From assembly GCF_945277285.1 (NCBI RefSeq), contig NZ_CALYPR010000003.1, positions 248,001 through 312,000 on the forward strand: a stretch of DNA of 64,000 nucleotides, read 5' to 3'. This document shows, in pieces, positions 30,073 through 39,187 of this stretch (positions are counted from its first letter, which is position 1; every line of letters begins with the position of its first letter). The translations under genes and the position numbers were made by a program. Source of the stretch: an uncultured Bartonella sp. (GTDB lineage: Bacteria > Pseudomonadota > Alphaproteobacteria > Rhizobiales > Rhizobiaceae). The notes under the pieces are model-generated. The model saw only the letters and a program-made list of their open reading frames with translations, was not told where the DNA came from and searched no databases.

Positions 30073-31590
30073 ATGGCCGTGGCTAAGTCGAAAGAAGTAT
30101 CTGTTCAAAATTCAAAAAATGTTGCTTCCTCTTCTATTCTTGATACTCTACTCGAAAAAACTACTTTCACCAAAGAACAAGAAGAATATAGCGTCGCAAA
30201 AACTGGTTTAGAACTATTTATTGGTGATTTGTTAAAAAATAAAAAACCTGACGAAAAAGTAAATAAAAAAACGATTGACCGCATGATTGCAGAACTTGAT
30301 CGTAAAATTAGTCTACAAATTGATCAAGTTATTCATAATAAACAGTTTCAAGAAGTTGAAGCCGCTTGGAGAGGTTTGAAATTCGTCGTCGAGCGAACAG
30401 ATTTTCGTGAAAATATCAAATTTGATGTTTTGTCCGTAAAAAAAGATGAACTTCTTGACGATTTTGACCAGGCTCCTGAAGTTGTTCAATCGGGTCTTTA
30501 TAAACACGTATATTCTGCTCATTATGGTCAGTTTGGCGGTGAGCCAGTAGGTGCAATTATTGCGAATTACGAATTTGGACCTTCAACACCAGATATTAGA
30601 TTACTGCAATATGTTTCGTCAGTCGGAGCCATGGCACACGCACCTTTTATAGCAGGTGCTTCACCACAAATGTATGGAGTAAAAAGCAATCTACAGCTTC
30701 CCGCGGTCAAAGAACTTTCTTCTGTTTATGAGAGCCCCCGTTTTCGTAAATGGAATAGTTTACGCGAAACAGAAGATGCTCGTTATATAGGTTTGACTGG
30801 GCCAAGATTTTTGTTGCGTCAGCCATATGATCCGCTCGACAATCCGGTCCGTTCGTTTGTTTATACGGAAGACGTAGCCTCTGAACACGAAAATTATCTA
30901 TGGGGCAATACAGCTTTTGCGTTCGCAACCAGACTTACCGAAAGTTTTGCTAAATATCGTTTCTGTGCCAATATTATAGGCCCACAAAGCGGTGGTTCTG
31001 TTTATGACCTTCCAGTTCACGTCTATGAAGCTATGGGCCAGCTTGATGCCAAAATTCCGACTGAAGTACTAATCACCGATCGTCGTGAGCTGGAGATGGC
31101 TGACCAAGGTTTCATTGCGCTTACAATGCGGAAAGGTTCAGACAATGCGGCTTTTTTCTCAGCTAATAGCATACAGATGCCCAAACGTTTCCCGAATACT
31201 AAAGAGGGAAAAATAGCCGAAACGAATTACAAACTTGGCACTCAACTCCCTTATATGATGATTGTTAATCGTCTTGCACACTACCTCAAAGTGCTGCAGC
31301 GTGAACAACTAGGCTCGTGGAAAGAACGTGAGGATTTAGAGCGTGAGCTCAATATTTGGTTGAAGCAATATGTCGCCGATCAAGAGAACCCTCCGTCAGA
31401 TGTTCGTAGCAAACGTCCTCTTCGTGCAGCAAGTGTAGAGGTTTCTGATGTTGCTGGCGATCCTGGTTGGTATCAGGTTGTACTGAAGGTTCGTCCACAT
31501 TTCAAATATATGGGTGCAAATTTCGAGCTTTCTCTTGTTGGCAAGTTAGATAAGAAAGATGCAACCGTCATTACAGACGCGATGGATTAA
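30073..31590 (+). CDS. tssC: T6SS contractile sheath large subunit TssC (VipB)
   Basis: Large sheath subunit (505 residues) with the full TssC fold: LDRKISLQIDQVIHNKQFQEVEAAWRGL near residue 85, EFGPSTPDIRLLQYVSSVGAMAHAPF, YIGLTGPRFLLRQPYDP and the C-terminal YQVVLKVRPHFKYMGANFELSLVGKLDKK. Two starts are adjacent. AGGAG at 30061-30065 is only one base before the ATG at 30067 but seven bases before the ATG at 30073, so I take the latter (MAVAKSKEV). The interaction with TssB and recycling by ClpV are known for the family. Confidence 0.95.
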   Translation: MAVAKSKEVSVQNSKNVASSSILDTLLEKTTFTKEQEEYSVAKTGLELFIGDLLKNKKPDEKVNKKTIDRMIAELDRKISLQIDQVIHNKQFQEVEAAWRGLKFVVERTDFRENIKFDVLSVKKDELLDDFDQAPEVVQSGLYKHVYSAHYGQFGGEPVGAIIANYEFGPSTPDIRLLQYVSSVGAMAHAPFIAGASPQMYGVKSNLQLPAVKELSSVYESPRFRKWNSLRETEDARYIGLTGPRFLLRQPYDPLDNPVRSFVYTEDVASEHENYLWGNTAFAFATRLTESFAKYRFCANIIGPQSGGSVYDLPVHVYEAMGQLDAKIPTEVLITDRRELEMADQGFIALTMRKGSDNAAFFSANSIQMPKRFPNTKEGKIAETNYKLGTQLPYMMIVNRLAHYLKVLQREQLGSWKEREDLERELNIWLKQYVADQENPPSDVRSKRPLRAASVEVSDVAGDPGWYQVVLKVRPHFKYMGANFELSLVGKLDKKDATVITDAMD

Positions 31591-31592
31591 CA

Positions 31593-32078
31593 ATGAAAAT
31601 TTACTCATCGCCATCAAAGACAAGAAACCAAGCAGTCAAGAACGTTGTACTTGATTCAAAAACGCGGTTTGCTTCAGGGAGCCTTATTGATCGTTTAATG
31701 TTGGATGATGAAGACATTGAAATATCACGGCACCACTTTGTCGTTGATGGCGTTTTGAGCTCTATAAAACGAAATCTCGGTCGGACGTTGAATATCCACG
31801 CAGGCAGCGCACAGTCTAATACAGAAATTGGAATACCCGATTTCAATCATAGTACAGTAAACTCGCTTGATGTTTCAACCCACATTATCGACGCTATTCG
31901 TAGGTGCATTGAAGTTGCGGAACCAAGATTGAAGAATATTGAGGTGAAATCAATCTCGGATATGCATTCAGCTATGGATCTGGATTTTTTAATCACAGCG
32001 GATCTTAGCGTTTCTTCTGAAGACGAGCAAATACGTATCGATATTGCCATGAGGGATGGCCACTTTTTCCCTCATTGA
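31593..32078 (+). CDS. tssE: T6SS baseplate protein TssE (gp25-like)
   Basis: Baseplate wedge component (161 residues) related to phage T4 gp25. SLIDRLMLDD at the N-terminus, SIKRNLGRTLNIHAGSA and IGIPDFNHST in the middle, and a C-terminal beta region are the usual TssE landmarks. It starts two bases after the tssC stop. The same transcript continues into tssF after 58 bases. Confidence 0.88.
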   Translation: MKIYSSPSKTRNQAVKNVVLDSKTRFASGSLIDRLMLDDEDIEISRHHFVVDGVLSSIKRNLGRTLNIHAGSAQSNTEIGIPDFNHSTVNSLDVSTHIIDAIRRCIEVAEPRLKNIEVKSISDMHSAMDLDFLITADLSVSSEDEQIRIDIAMRDGHFFPH

Positions 32079-32136
32079 GCTCTGCATATCGTTGACTGAA
32101 ATACTGAGTATAAAACATAGATCTTTGGCTTTTAAA

Positions 32137-33900
32137 ATGAACCGATTGTTTCAGGATGAATTGAGTTATTTAAGGGATACAGGTCGTGAATTTGCACATC
32201 TAAATCCCAAATTGGCTCGTTATTTAGCCGATAAAAGTACTGACCCTGATGTTGAACGGCTTTTAGAAGGTTTTGCGTTTTTAACAAGCCGTGTACGTGA
32301 GAAAATTGACGATGAGATGTCCGAATTTACTACTTCAGTTATCAAATTGTTGTGGCCAAATTTCCTTCGTCCTTTTCCATCAACAACGATGATGAAGTTC
32401 ACACCAATAGACCGTTCAATTACAGAAAGGCAAATTTTACCAAAAGGTACCGTTATCCTCTCAAATCCCATCCGAGACCAGCAATGTGTTTTTCAGACCG
32501 TAGCCGACTGCACAATATATCCATTAGAAATTGCCCACATAGGTTTGGAAAGATCGCGTGATAGCGCGCGGATTAAAATTTTTTTCAATACTCTTTCCGG
32601 TCTTCCACTTAGTCAAACCGGTATAAAAGATCTCCGTTTGACGCTTTGTGGGGATATGACGGTCCGCCAAACGCTTTATTTGTGGATCGGTCGTTATCTT
32701 GAAAAAGCCACGATATTCTATGCCGATGGTAAAACAGTAAATGTGCCATTAAAAGATATTCAACCGATTGGATTCGATAATTCAGAAGCTGTTTTATCTC
32801 AGCAAACAGCTGCTTTTTCAGGACATAGGTTGTTACAAGAATATTTTGTATTTCCTGATAAATTCTATGGTTACGATCTTGTTCATCTATCAAAATTTTT
32901 CGATGGACACGACGAAACTGAATTTTCTTTAGTGTTAGAATTTGAACGTTCAATTCCGCCTGAAGTGCGGTTGAAAACGGACAATATTCGGCTTCATTGT
33001 ATGCCAGCAGTCAACCTTTTCGAGACTGATGCTGAACCGCTTATTATTAAACACACAAAAAATAGCTACCGAATACGGCCTCTTGGATTTGACACTGATC
33101 ATTTCGAGATTTTTTCAATTGATAGTGTGAAAGGTCAGCATGCTTCTAACAATAATGAGCAATTTCTGGTCGAACGTGATTACCCATCATTTGAATCGTT
33201 TAATCATGAAATTGGTGAGGACCAGATGGGCGAACAGATTTTTTTCTACAGCCATGCACAGAAATCGTTAAGCCATAAGGGCTTCGATTATGATATGTCC
33301 TTTATTCTACACAACGCTGAGCCGGCTGTTCCAAACGAAGAAACAATTTCCATTGATATTACTTGTTTCAATCGGGATCTTTGCAGTGAACTCGCGGTAG
33401 GTGATGTTTGTATTCGTTCAGAAACAGCGCCTGTATTTGTAGAATATAGTAATATTACGCGACCAACAGAACCAGTTTATCCACCACTTGATGGTACTTT
33501 GAATTGGAATTTGATTTCTAATCTCTCGCTGAACTATATGTCATTGCTAAGTCATGATGCATTGGCAGCAATGCTTTCTATTTATGATTATCAGAGTTTA
33601 ACAAACCGCCAAGCAGAGCGGGCAGCTAAACAGCGTATCGGAGGGATAGTTGATTTAAAGACTACTCCGACTGATATCGTTTTTAATGGGCTACCAATAC
33701 GTGGCTTAAAATCAATTATGAAAATGAACGAAAGTGCATTTCAAACCGAAGGAGAAATGTACCTATTCGCAGCAATTCTCGCTGAGTTTTTCACTCTTTA
33801 TGCAACTGTCAATTCTTTTCATGTGCTGGAAGTTCATGGAATGGAAAATGGAGAGATTTATAAATGGCCTGCAAAGATCGGACGTCAGCCGCTGATCTAA
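32137..33900 (+). CDS. tssF: T6SS baseplate protein TssF
   Basis: Baseplate wedge protein (587 residues) that with TssG and TssE surrounds the TssK-linked hub. The start at 32137 (MNRLFQDELSYLRDTGREFAHLNPKLARYLA) is the near-universal TssF opening; the frame is open 81 bases further up but with an unlike sequence, overlapping the end of tssE. No strong Shine-Dalgarno sequence precedes it. VERLLEGFAFLTSRVREKIDDE and LWPNFLRPFPS are further family signatures. Its end overlaps the start of tssG by 37 bases. Confidence 0.93.
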   Translation: MNRLFQDELSYLRDTGREFAHLNPKLARYLADKSTDPDVERLLEGFAFLTSRVREKIDDEMSEFTTSVIKLLWPNFLRPFPSTTMMKFTPIDRSITERQILPKGTVILSNPIRDQQCVFQTVADCTIYPLEIAHIGLERSRDSARIKIFFNTLSGLPLSQTGIKDLRLTLCGDMTVRQTLYLWIGRYLEKATIFYADGKTVNVPLKDIQPIGFDNSEAVLSQQTAAFSGHRLLQEYFVFPDKFYGYDLVHLSKFFDGHDETEFSLVLEFERSIPPEVRLKTDNIRLHCMPAVNLFETDAEPLIIKHTKNSYRIRPLGFDTDHFEIFSIDSVKGQHASNNNEQFLVERDYPSFESFNHEIGEDQMGEQIFFYSHAQKSLSHKGFDYDMSFILHNAEPAVPNEETISIDITCFNRDLCSELAVGDVCIRSETAPVFVEYSNITRPTEPVYPPLDGTLNWNLISNLSLNYMSLLSHDALAAMLSIYDYQSLTNRQAERAAKQRIGGIVDLKTTPTDIVFNGLPIRGLKSIMKMNESAFQTEGEMYLFAAILAEFFTLYATVNSFHVLEVHGMENGEIYKWPAKIGRQPLI

Positions 33901-34889
33901 GTGGCTTTTTAAACAAAAATGCACGATATTTCTCAGCTTTCGAAATGATCGAATTGATTGAGGATATACTTGATAACGGAAAAGAAGTTGGCACACATGA
34001 ACTAGCCTCTGATGAAAAAATATTTTTCTCGGTTGATTCAAGCTTGAGTTTTCCTACTTCAGACGTCGTTCAGGTCAAGCAAATTCCACCGGCAGAATTA
34101 AAAAAGTGCCCACGCTATAATATTGAAGTTACGTTTATGGGACTTCATGGCTCCGGAACAGTATTACCATCTTATTATGCCGAACAGATTGCCCAATATG
34201 ATCCGGATGACTCTACGACAAAAGACTTCTTTGACTTTTTTCATAATCGTCTTATCGGGCTTTTTTACCGTGCTTGGCGCAAGCCACGCTATTCAAGAAG
34301 ATACCGTCCTCATGGAGTTGATAAATTCTCTAACTGGATATTCTCAATGTTCGGTTTGGGAAATCCAGAATCCAGAAATTTTACCAATGTTTATTGGCCT
34401 AGGCTGTTATGCTTTGCAGGACTTTTATCTACCCGCAACCGTTCACCTGCTCTTTTTTCAACGGTTATTACACGGGCGTTTAATCTTGATACGGTTTCAA
34501 TTGAAGAGTGGACGAAAAGAAAGGTAAAAATATCGGCTAGTCAGCTTACACGGATTGGCAAAAAAAATTCTCTCCTTGGACAGAACTTTATTCTCGGTCA
34601 AAACACTCTTGATATTCAAGGAAAAATTCGCGTCGTTATTCGTAATCTCGATTTTTCTCGGTTTCAAGATTTTTTGCCACATGGAAAAGATTTTAAAAGT
34701 TTACGTGGACTCGTTGAATTCATGTTTCGAGACCAACTCGGTTACGACTTAAAACTTGGATTAAAACCTCTACAAGCATATCCGATTACACTCGACAAAT
34801 CATGTCCCTGCCGGCTCGGTTGGTCATCATTTCTTGGAAACAGCCTAACCCACGAAATACGCGATGTTATCATTAAGGTTAGGAGTTAA
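33864..34889 (+). CDS. tssG: T6SS baseplate protein TssG
   Basis: Baseplate protein (341 residues) partnering TssF. The family landmarks FFDFFHNRLIGLFYRAWRKPRY near residue 115 and LRGLVEFMFRDQLGYDLKL near the end are clear, as is the VTFMGLHGSGTVLPSYYAEQI stretch. The start at 33864 gives a normal length and an overlap with tssF, as is common. The fha gene follows after one base. Confidence 0.9.
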   Translation: MACKDRTSAADLSGFLNKNARYFSAFEMIELIEDILDNGKEVGTHELASDEKIFFSVDSSLSFPTSDVVQVKQIPPAELKKCPRYNIEVTFMGLHGSGTVLPSYYAEQIAQYDPDDSTTKDFFDFFHNRLIGLFYRAWRKPRYSRRYRPHGVDKFSNWIFSMFGLGNPESRNFTNVYWPRLLCFAGLLSTRNRSPALFSTVITRAFNLDTVSIEEWTKRKVKISASQLTRIGKKNSLLGQNFILGQNTLDIQGKIRVVIRNLDFSRFQDFLPHGKDFKSLRGLVEFMFRDQLGYDLKLGLKPLQAYPITLDKSCPCRLGWSSFLGNSLTHEIRDVIIKVRS

Positions 34890-34890
34890 A

Positions 34891-36411
34891 ATGCATTTAC
34901 GCTTGGTAATTAATAATACCGATGACCTTAGTGGTGGCTATAGTGCTGTCAAAGATTTTGACATCAAAGGTGGGACTATTGGCACAGCAGACGAAAGCAC
35001 ATGGCAAATAGTAGATCGAAATGGAACAGTAGCCTCCACTCATGTAGTCGTAAGTGTTGTTGATAACCAGTTCTGTTTTGAAACTCCGGTTAGCAATAGC
35101 CTTCACATCAATCACAGTAAATCACCCATTCCGACTAGACAAAAAGTGCAAATTACCGATGGCGACGTTATCCAAATAGGTAAATTTGAAATTACCGCCT
35201 TCGTTGATCTTTCGCCTGATGAAATGGATACTTTAGAAAAACGTGGGGAGAGATGGTCGAAACGCTTTGTTTCAATTGGATCACTCGTTGATCATAATTA
35301 TGAAGAAAATATTACGGCTCAAAACTTCTTTGAAAGCAAGACGTTACAGAAGCCGGGAAAATTCTACATGCGCGAGACTGCAAAGAGAGAACAAGAGGTC
35401 GATCCTATCAATCTGATCGATGACTCTTGGAAAAGTAGGTCGACAAATGAAGTTGACCCGCTACGCCTAATCAATAGCGATAGAACAGCGGAGAAAGATG
35501 AAATGAAGAGTAAATTGGGTGATATTATCAATGTTGATCCTGAAGATGAAACAACGGTCAATATACCCGATGATCTTCAGCCCGGATCTGCTTATATGGA
35601 TATTCCAAAAGCAAAAACAGTAAAAATAAAAACTAAAAAACAAGCGGACGTTTCAAAACAAGAGCCTAACAATTCTGAAGAGAATATCGATGCCTATCTT
35701 GAGAATATTGCCAATAACGCGCGTGTTGCAGACGATGTTACAAAGAAAGAGGTTCGGGATGTCGCTATCCGTGACGATTATTTCGAGGAAGTCGAGCTTG
35801 ATAAGAATGAAGACGGAGAACTGATAGACCACGTGCTTTTACGTCCATTATGCATTGCAATGGGATTACCTATTCAAAAAATGACAGTTCCGAACGCCAA
35901 TCGATTAATGCGCGATATTGGCGAAGCTGTTAAGGCTACGGTAGCCGGCCTAATCGAAGCTCATAAGAGAGAACTTTCAGATAAAAGCCATTTATCGGAA
36001 ACACATCTTCACGCTATCGAAGATAACCCTTTGCGGCTTGACAAATCTACAGATGATGTCATTCGCGATCTTTTTCTTATTAATAGTCCTGTCCATCTTT
36101 CAGCGTCGGCAGCTATTGCAGAAAGTCTTGAACTTTTACAATATCATGAGAAAGCTAGCGAGATAGCCGCTGATGAAGCCCTTGATGCCGTTTTACGTGC
36201 ACTGGGACCATTTCAACTTGCCAAGAGATTTAAAAAATATAAAGGCCACGCGCCTCGTGCCGGCGACCTCGATGCGTGGCATTGGAAAATGTATCAATAT
36301 TACTACAATGAAATACGTTCCGAAAAACAGGGGGGACTAGCTCGTATGTTTTGGGAGGTCTTCCGACAAGTTTATGACCGCGAAATGCGCGAACAATCAT
36401 TGGAAGGCTAA
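34891..36411 (+). CDS. T6SS FHA-domain protein (Fha / TagH)
   Basis: Scaffold or regulatory protein (506 residues). The N-terminal FHA domain (about residues 1-110) has RLVINN, GGTIGTADESTWQI and a following Ser/His region; it would bind a phosphothreonine peptide. The C-terminal half is the TagH-type domain with LLRPLCIAMGLP, DNPLRLDKS (Asn379) and PAGDLDAWHWKMYQYYY-like sequence. Between them is an acidic, probably disordered linker with two similar motifs, EVDPINLIDDS (from residue 169) and EVDPLRLINSD (from 187). A Thr kinase/phosphatase pair (PpkA/PppA) is not present nearby. Confidence 0.88.
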   Translation: MHLRLVINNTDDLSGGYSAVKDFDIKGGTIGTADESTWQIVDRNGTVASTHVVVSVVDNQFCFETPVSNSLHINHSKSPIPTRQKVQITDGDVIQIGKFEITAFVDLSPDEMDTLEKRGERWSKRFVSIGSLVDHNYEENITAQNFFESKTLQKPGKFYMRETAKREQEVDPINLIDDSWKSRSTNEVDPLRLINSDRTAEKDEMKSKLGDIINVDPEDETTVNIPDDLQPGSAYMDIPKAKTVKIKTKKQADVSKQEPNNSEENIDAYLENIANNARVADDVTKKEVRDVAIRDDYFEEVELDKNEDGELIDHVLLRPLCIAMGLPIQKMTVPNANRLMRDIGEAVKATVAGLIEAHKRELSDKSHLSETHLHAIEDNPLRLDKSTDDVIRDLFLINSPVHLSASAAIAESLELLQYHEKASEIAADEALDAVLRALGPFQLAKRFKKYKGHAPRAGDLDAWHWKMYQYYYNEIRSEKQGGLARMFWEVFRQVYDREMREQSLEG

Positions 36412-36416
36412 GAGTG

Positions 36417-36962
36417 ATGTCGGTCAAATCAATCCTATTGTGCACTGTGTTGGGATTGACCTCATTAACAGTAACTGGATGTTCGCCGTCACAAAGCATC
36501 CAAGCACTGGATAAAATGGGGCAGATCATGAAAAACCCCAATACTCCCGTAGGCCAACAGACTGAGGTAAAACCCTCGACCGCGCAGGTTATTATTTACG
36601 CTGATAGCAATGCAAACACTTCTGAATATGGCGATGCACCAGTCGATGTGTGGTTGTTTCAATTAAAAGATTCAGATGAACTCAATAATGTTGATTATTA
36701 CTCACTTTCTGAGGATCCCAAGAAAGCGCTGCCGTCCTCTTACATCAGGCACATAACGAAACAAGTCAATCCTGGCGAATCCGCCGTCATTACTCCGTTT
36801 AAATTTACCGACGATACTAATTTTATTGGCGTTGTCGTGGCCTATGGAAATCTTGAAAAAGTTACTTGGAAAGCAACAGAAAAAGTAAACCCCAGCGGTG
36901 AACAATATAAAATTTTAATACCGGTAACTCGCAAAGGTGTTTCGATCCAAGTTCATCGATAA
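36417..36962 (+). CDS. tssJ: T6SS outer-membrane lipoprotein TssJ
   Basis: Membrane-complex lipoprotein that anchors TssM to the outer membrane (about 181 residues). The signal peptide SVKSILLCTVLGLTSLTVTGC carries a lipobox (VTGC). The mature domain has the transthyretin-like beta pattern seen in SciN/TssJ: QVIIYADSNANTS, PVDVWLFQLKDSDELNNVDYYSL, IGVVVAYGNLEKVTWKA. An in-frame GTG three bases earlier could also start translation. It lies between fha and tssK as in V. cholerae VAS. Confidence 0.9.
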   Translation: MSVKSILLCTVLGLTSLTVTGCSPSQSIQALDKMGQIMKNPNTPVGQQTEVKPSTAQVIIYADSNANTSEYGDAPVDVWLFQLKDSDELNNVDYYSLSEDPKKALPSSYIRHITKQVNPGESAVITPFKFTDDTNFIGVVVAYGNLEKVTWKATEKVNPSGEQYKILIPVTRKGVSIQVHR

Positions 36963-36973
36963 TAGAGTATAAA

Positions 36974-38335
36974 ATGTCATTACGTAACCCACCAATATGG
37001 AAAGACGGACAATTTATCCGCCCAAACCATTTTCAACAACAGTCGCGTTATCATGACTACGTTATAAGACGTCGAGGAGATGCGATTAACGCTTATCAAT
37101 GTGGCCTAGAGTCAATAGAGATCAACCATGAAAACTTGCTTCACGGTAGAATATCAATTGTAAATGCAAGTGGTATTTTTCCTGATCGAACAGTATTTGA
37201 AATTCCGGGAGAAACTCCCCCACCCCAGCCGTTGGATGTAGGAGACGCAACTATTATTAATGAGGTAATCTACCTGTGTTTACCACTCTGGACAAATGGT
37301 ATTCCAGAAATTCTGACAGATGAGAGTGCAGAAGAATCTGCACGGCTTCATGTCTTTAACCAAGAAACGCGTGATGTAACAAGTGATGATGCCGATCCAT
37401 GGGAAATAGAAATTGGGCAATTGCGTTTATCGCTACTTACTGAACAAAGTGATAGAAGTTCATACAGTTGTATTCCTATTTGCAAAGTAAAAGAAAAGCG
37501 TAACGATGGAAGCATCGTTCTCGATAACGATTTTATGCCGATGTCATACGACATCGATGCTATACCCCAATTACATCACGCACTGGATGATTTTACCGGT
37601 CTATTAAGCCAGCGTGCTCAGCAAATTGCAAAACGATTAGGCGGTTTATCTCAAGGAGGTGTAGCTGATGTCGCCGATTTCATGCTTCTACAGACAATTA
37701 ATCGACTGAGTCCGACTTTTCGGCATTTAAGCACTATCCAACGTGTTCACCCTGAACGCCTTTACGAGTTGTTAGCAGGAGCAGCGGGGGAACTTGCAAC
37801 ATTTACGCACGAAGGACGACTCCCAGATAGTTGGCCAATTTACAATCATGAAAGTCCCCAAATCTGCTTTCATCCATTAATAGCGTCACTTCGTAAATCA
37901 TTAAGTGTAATGCTTGAACCAAATGCGATAGCTTTGCCGCTCAAGAAACTGAAATATGGCATTCTCACTTCACCAATTAGCGAACGCAAAATCATTGAAA
38001 CTTGCGTCTTTGTATTGGCGGTTAAAGCAGCAATGCCATTGGATAAATTGTCTAAAATTTTTCCATCGCAGGTCAAAATATCCTCAATCGAAAAAATTCG
38101 CGAGCTTGTCCAATCGCACTTACCTGGCGTCAAAGTTCAGGCTTTGCCTACAGCCCCAAGGCAATTGCCTTATCACGCAGATTATACTTACTTTTTACTA
38201 GACCATAATTCAATTGGTTGGAAGGAAATCATTAAATCTAGCGGTTTTGCATTTCACATTGCCGGAGAGTTTCCAGAATTAGAAATGCAATTCTGGGCAA
38301 TTAGAGGACGTAGAGATAATGGAGGTATGGAATGA
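36974..38335 (+). CDS. tssK: T6SS baseplate-membrane connector TssK
   Basis: Trimeric protein (453 residues) that links the baseplate to the TssJLM complex. It opens MSLRNPPIWKDGQFIRPNHFQQQ, a sequence very typical of TssK, and contains LLQTINRLSPTFRHL and LYELLAGAAGELATF-type motifs. The C-terminal region has a PLHADY-type strand (LPYHADYTYFLLDHN). Its stop overlaps the tssL start by four bases (ATGA), pointing to coupled translation. Confidence 0.95.
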   Translation: MSLRNPPIWKDGQFIRPNHFQQQSRYHDYVIRRRGDAINAYQCGLESIEINHENLLHGRISIVNASGIFPDRTVFEIPGETPPPQPLDVGDATIINEVIYLCLPLWTNGIPEILTDESAEESARLHVFNQETRDVTSDDADPWEIEIGQLRLSLLTEQSDRSSYSCIPICKVKEKRNDGSIVLDNDFMPMSYDIDAIPQLHHALDDFTGLLSQRAQQIAKRLGGLSQGGVADVADFMLLQTINRLSPTFRHLSTIQRVHPERLYELLAGAAGELATFTHEGRLPDSWPIYNHESPQICFHPLIASLRKSLSVMLEPNAIALPLKKLKYGILTSPISERKIIETCVFVLAVKAAMPLDKLSKIFPSQVKISSIEKIRELVQSHLPGVKVQALPTAPRQLPYHADYTYFLLDHNSIGWKEIIKSSGFAFHIAGEFPELEMQFWAIRGRRDNGGME

Positions 38336-39183
38336 CCGACCCTCAAAATATTGACACACCAATTCCACACTCGGAAGATAGTGGCTTTTATCTTACAAAA
38401 ACGTCCAACGGTAGTGATAGAGCCAAGCCACCTGCTGACCACAAAACACTTAAAACTTCACTGGCGGATATTAACAACAACTTCGGATTTGCTTTACGTG
38501 GGCTGTCTATCAATAAAATAATAGATTGTGCATCACCATTGATAGCACTGATTATGCGTATTGGAACCTTAAGCCGTTTTCACGATATTGAAGATTTGCA
38601 TAAGCGTTGTCGGGCCGAAATTGATGCAATTGAGCTTGAATTGCATAAGGAAGGGTATGATCGTGTGACAGCACTAGCATTCCGCTATTGTCTATGTAGT
38701 GTGATAGATGAAACAGTTCTCGTCACACCGTGGGGTGAACAAAGCGGTTGGTCACAAAACAGCCTTTTGGCAATTTATCATCAAGAAACATGGGGTGGCG
38801 AAAAATTTTTTGAAATAGTTATTAAGTTAATGGACGACCCGCACCGGTACATTGACTTAATCGAATTTCTCTATCTTTGTATGGTACTCGGATATGAAGG
38901 TCGCTACCGTCCGCAACATAATGGTAAGCTTAATCTCGAAGCCTTTATGAAGGAGGTCCATGACGTCATTCGTAAAGAGCGTGGTTATCCTGATGTTTTA
39001 AAGACATTTGAAGGCAGCGATATTGTCTCCAAAGAACATGTCATCAAATGGCAAACGCCTATTATGGTTGTTATCTTCACAACGATTGTTATCGCCATCA
39101 TTCTTTATATCATCTATTTTTTTTATACTGAACATTACACCGATGGCGTCCTCAAAGAATTATCGCACGTTTTAAACGGATAA
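38332..39183 (+). CDS. tssL: T6SS inner-membrane protein TssL (DotU family)
   Basis: Inner-membrane component (283 residues) of the TssJLM envelope complex. The cytoplasmic DotU domain spans residues 50-230, with CASPLIALIMRIGTL, FRYCLCSVIDETVLVTPWG and FLYLCMVLGYEGRYR, the last being the hallmark of the family. One C-terminal transmembrane segment is at about residues 240-263 (MVVIFTTIVIAIILYIIYFF). There is no OmpA-like peptidoglycan-binding extension, as in V. cholerae VasF-type TssL. Confidence 0.93.
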   Translation: MTDPQNIDTPIPHSEDSGFYLTKTSNGSDRAKPPADHKTLKTSLADINNNFGFALRGLSINKIIDCASPLIALIMRIGTLSRFHDIEDLHKRCRAEIDAIELELHKEGYDRVTALAFRYCLCSVIDETVLVTPWGEQSGWSQNSLLAIYHQETWGGEKFFEIVIKLMDDPHRYIDLIEFLYLCMVLGYEGRYRPQHNGKLNLEAFMKEVHDVIRKERGYPDVLKTFEGSDIVSKEHVIKWQTPIMVVIFTTIVIAIILYIIYFFYTEHYTDGVLKELSHVLNG

Positions 39184-39187
39184 GATC

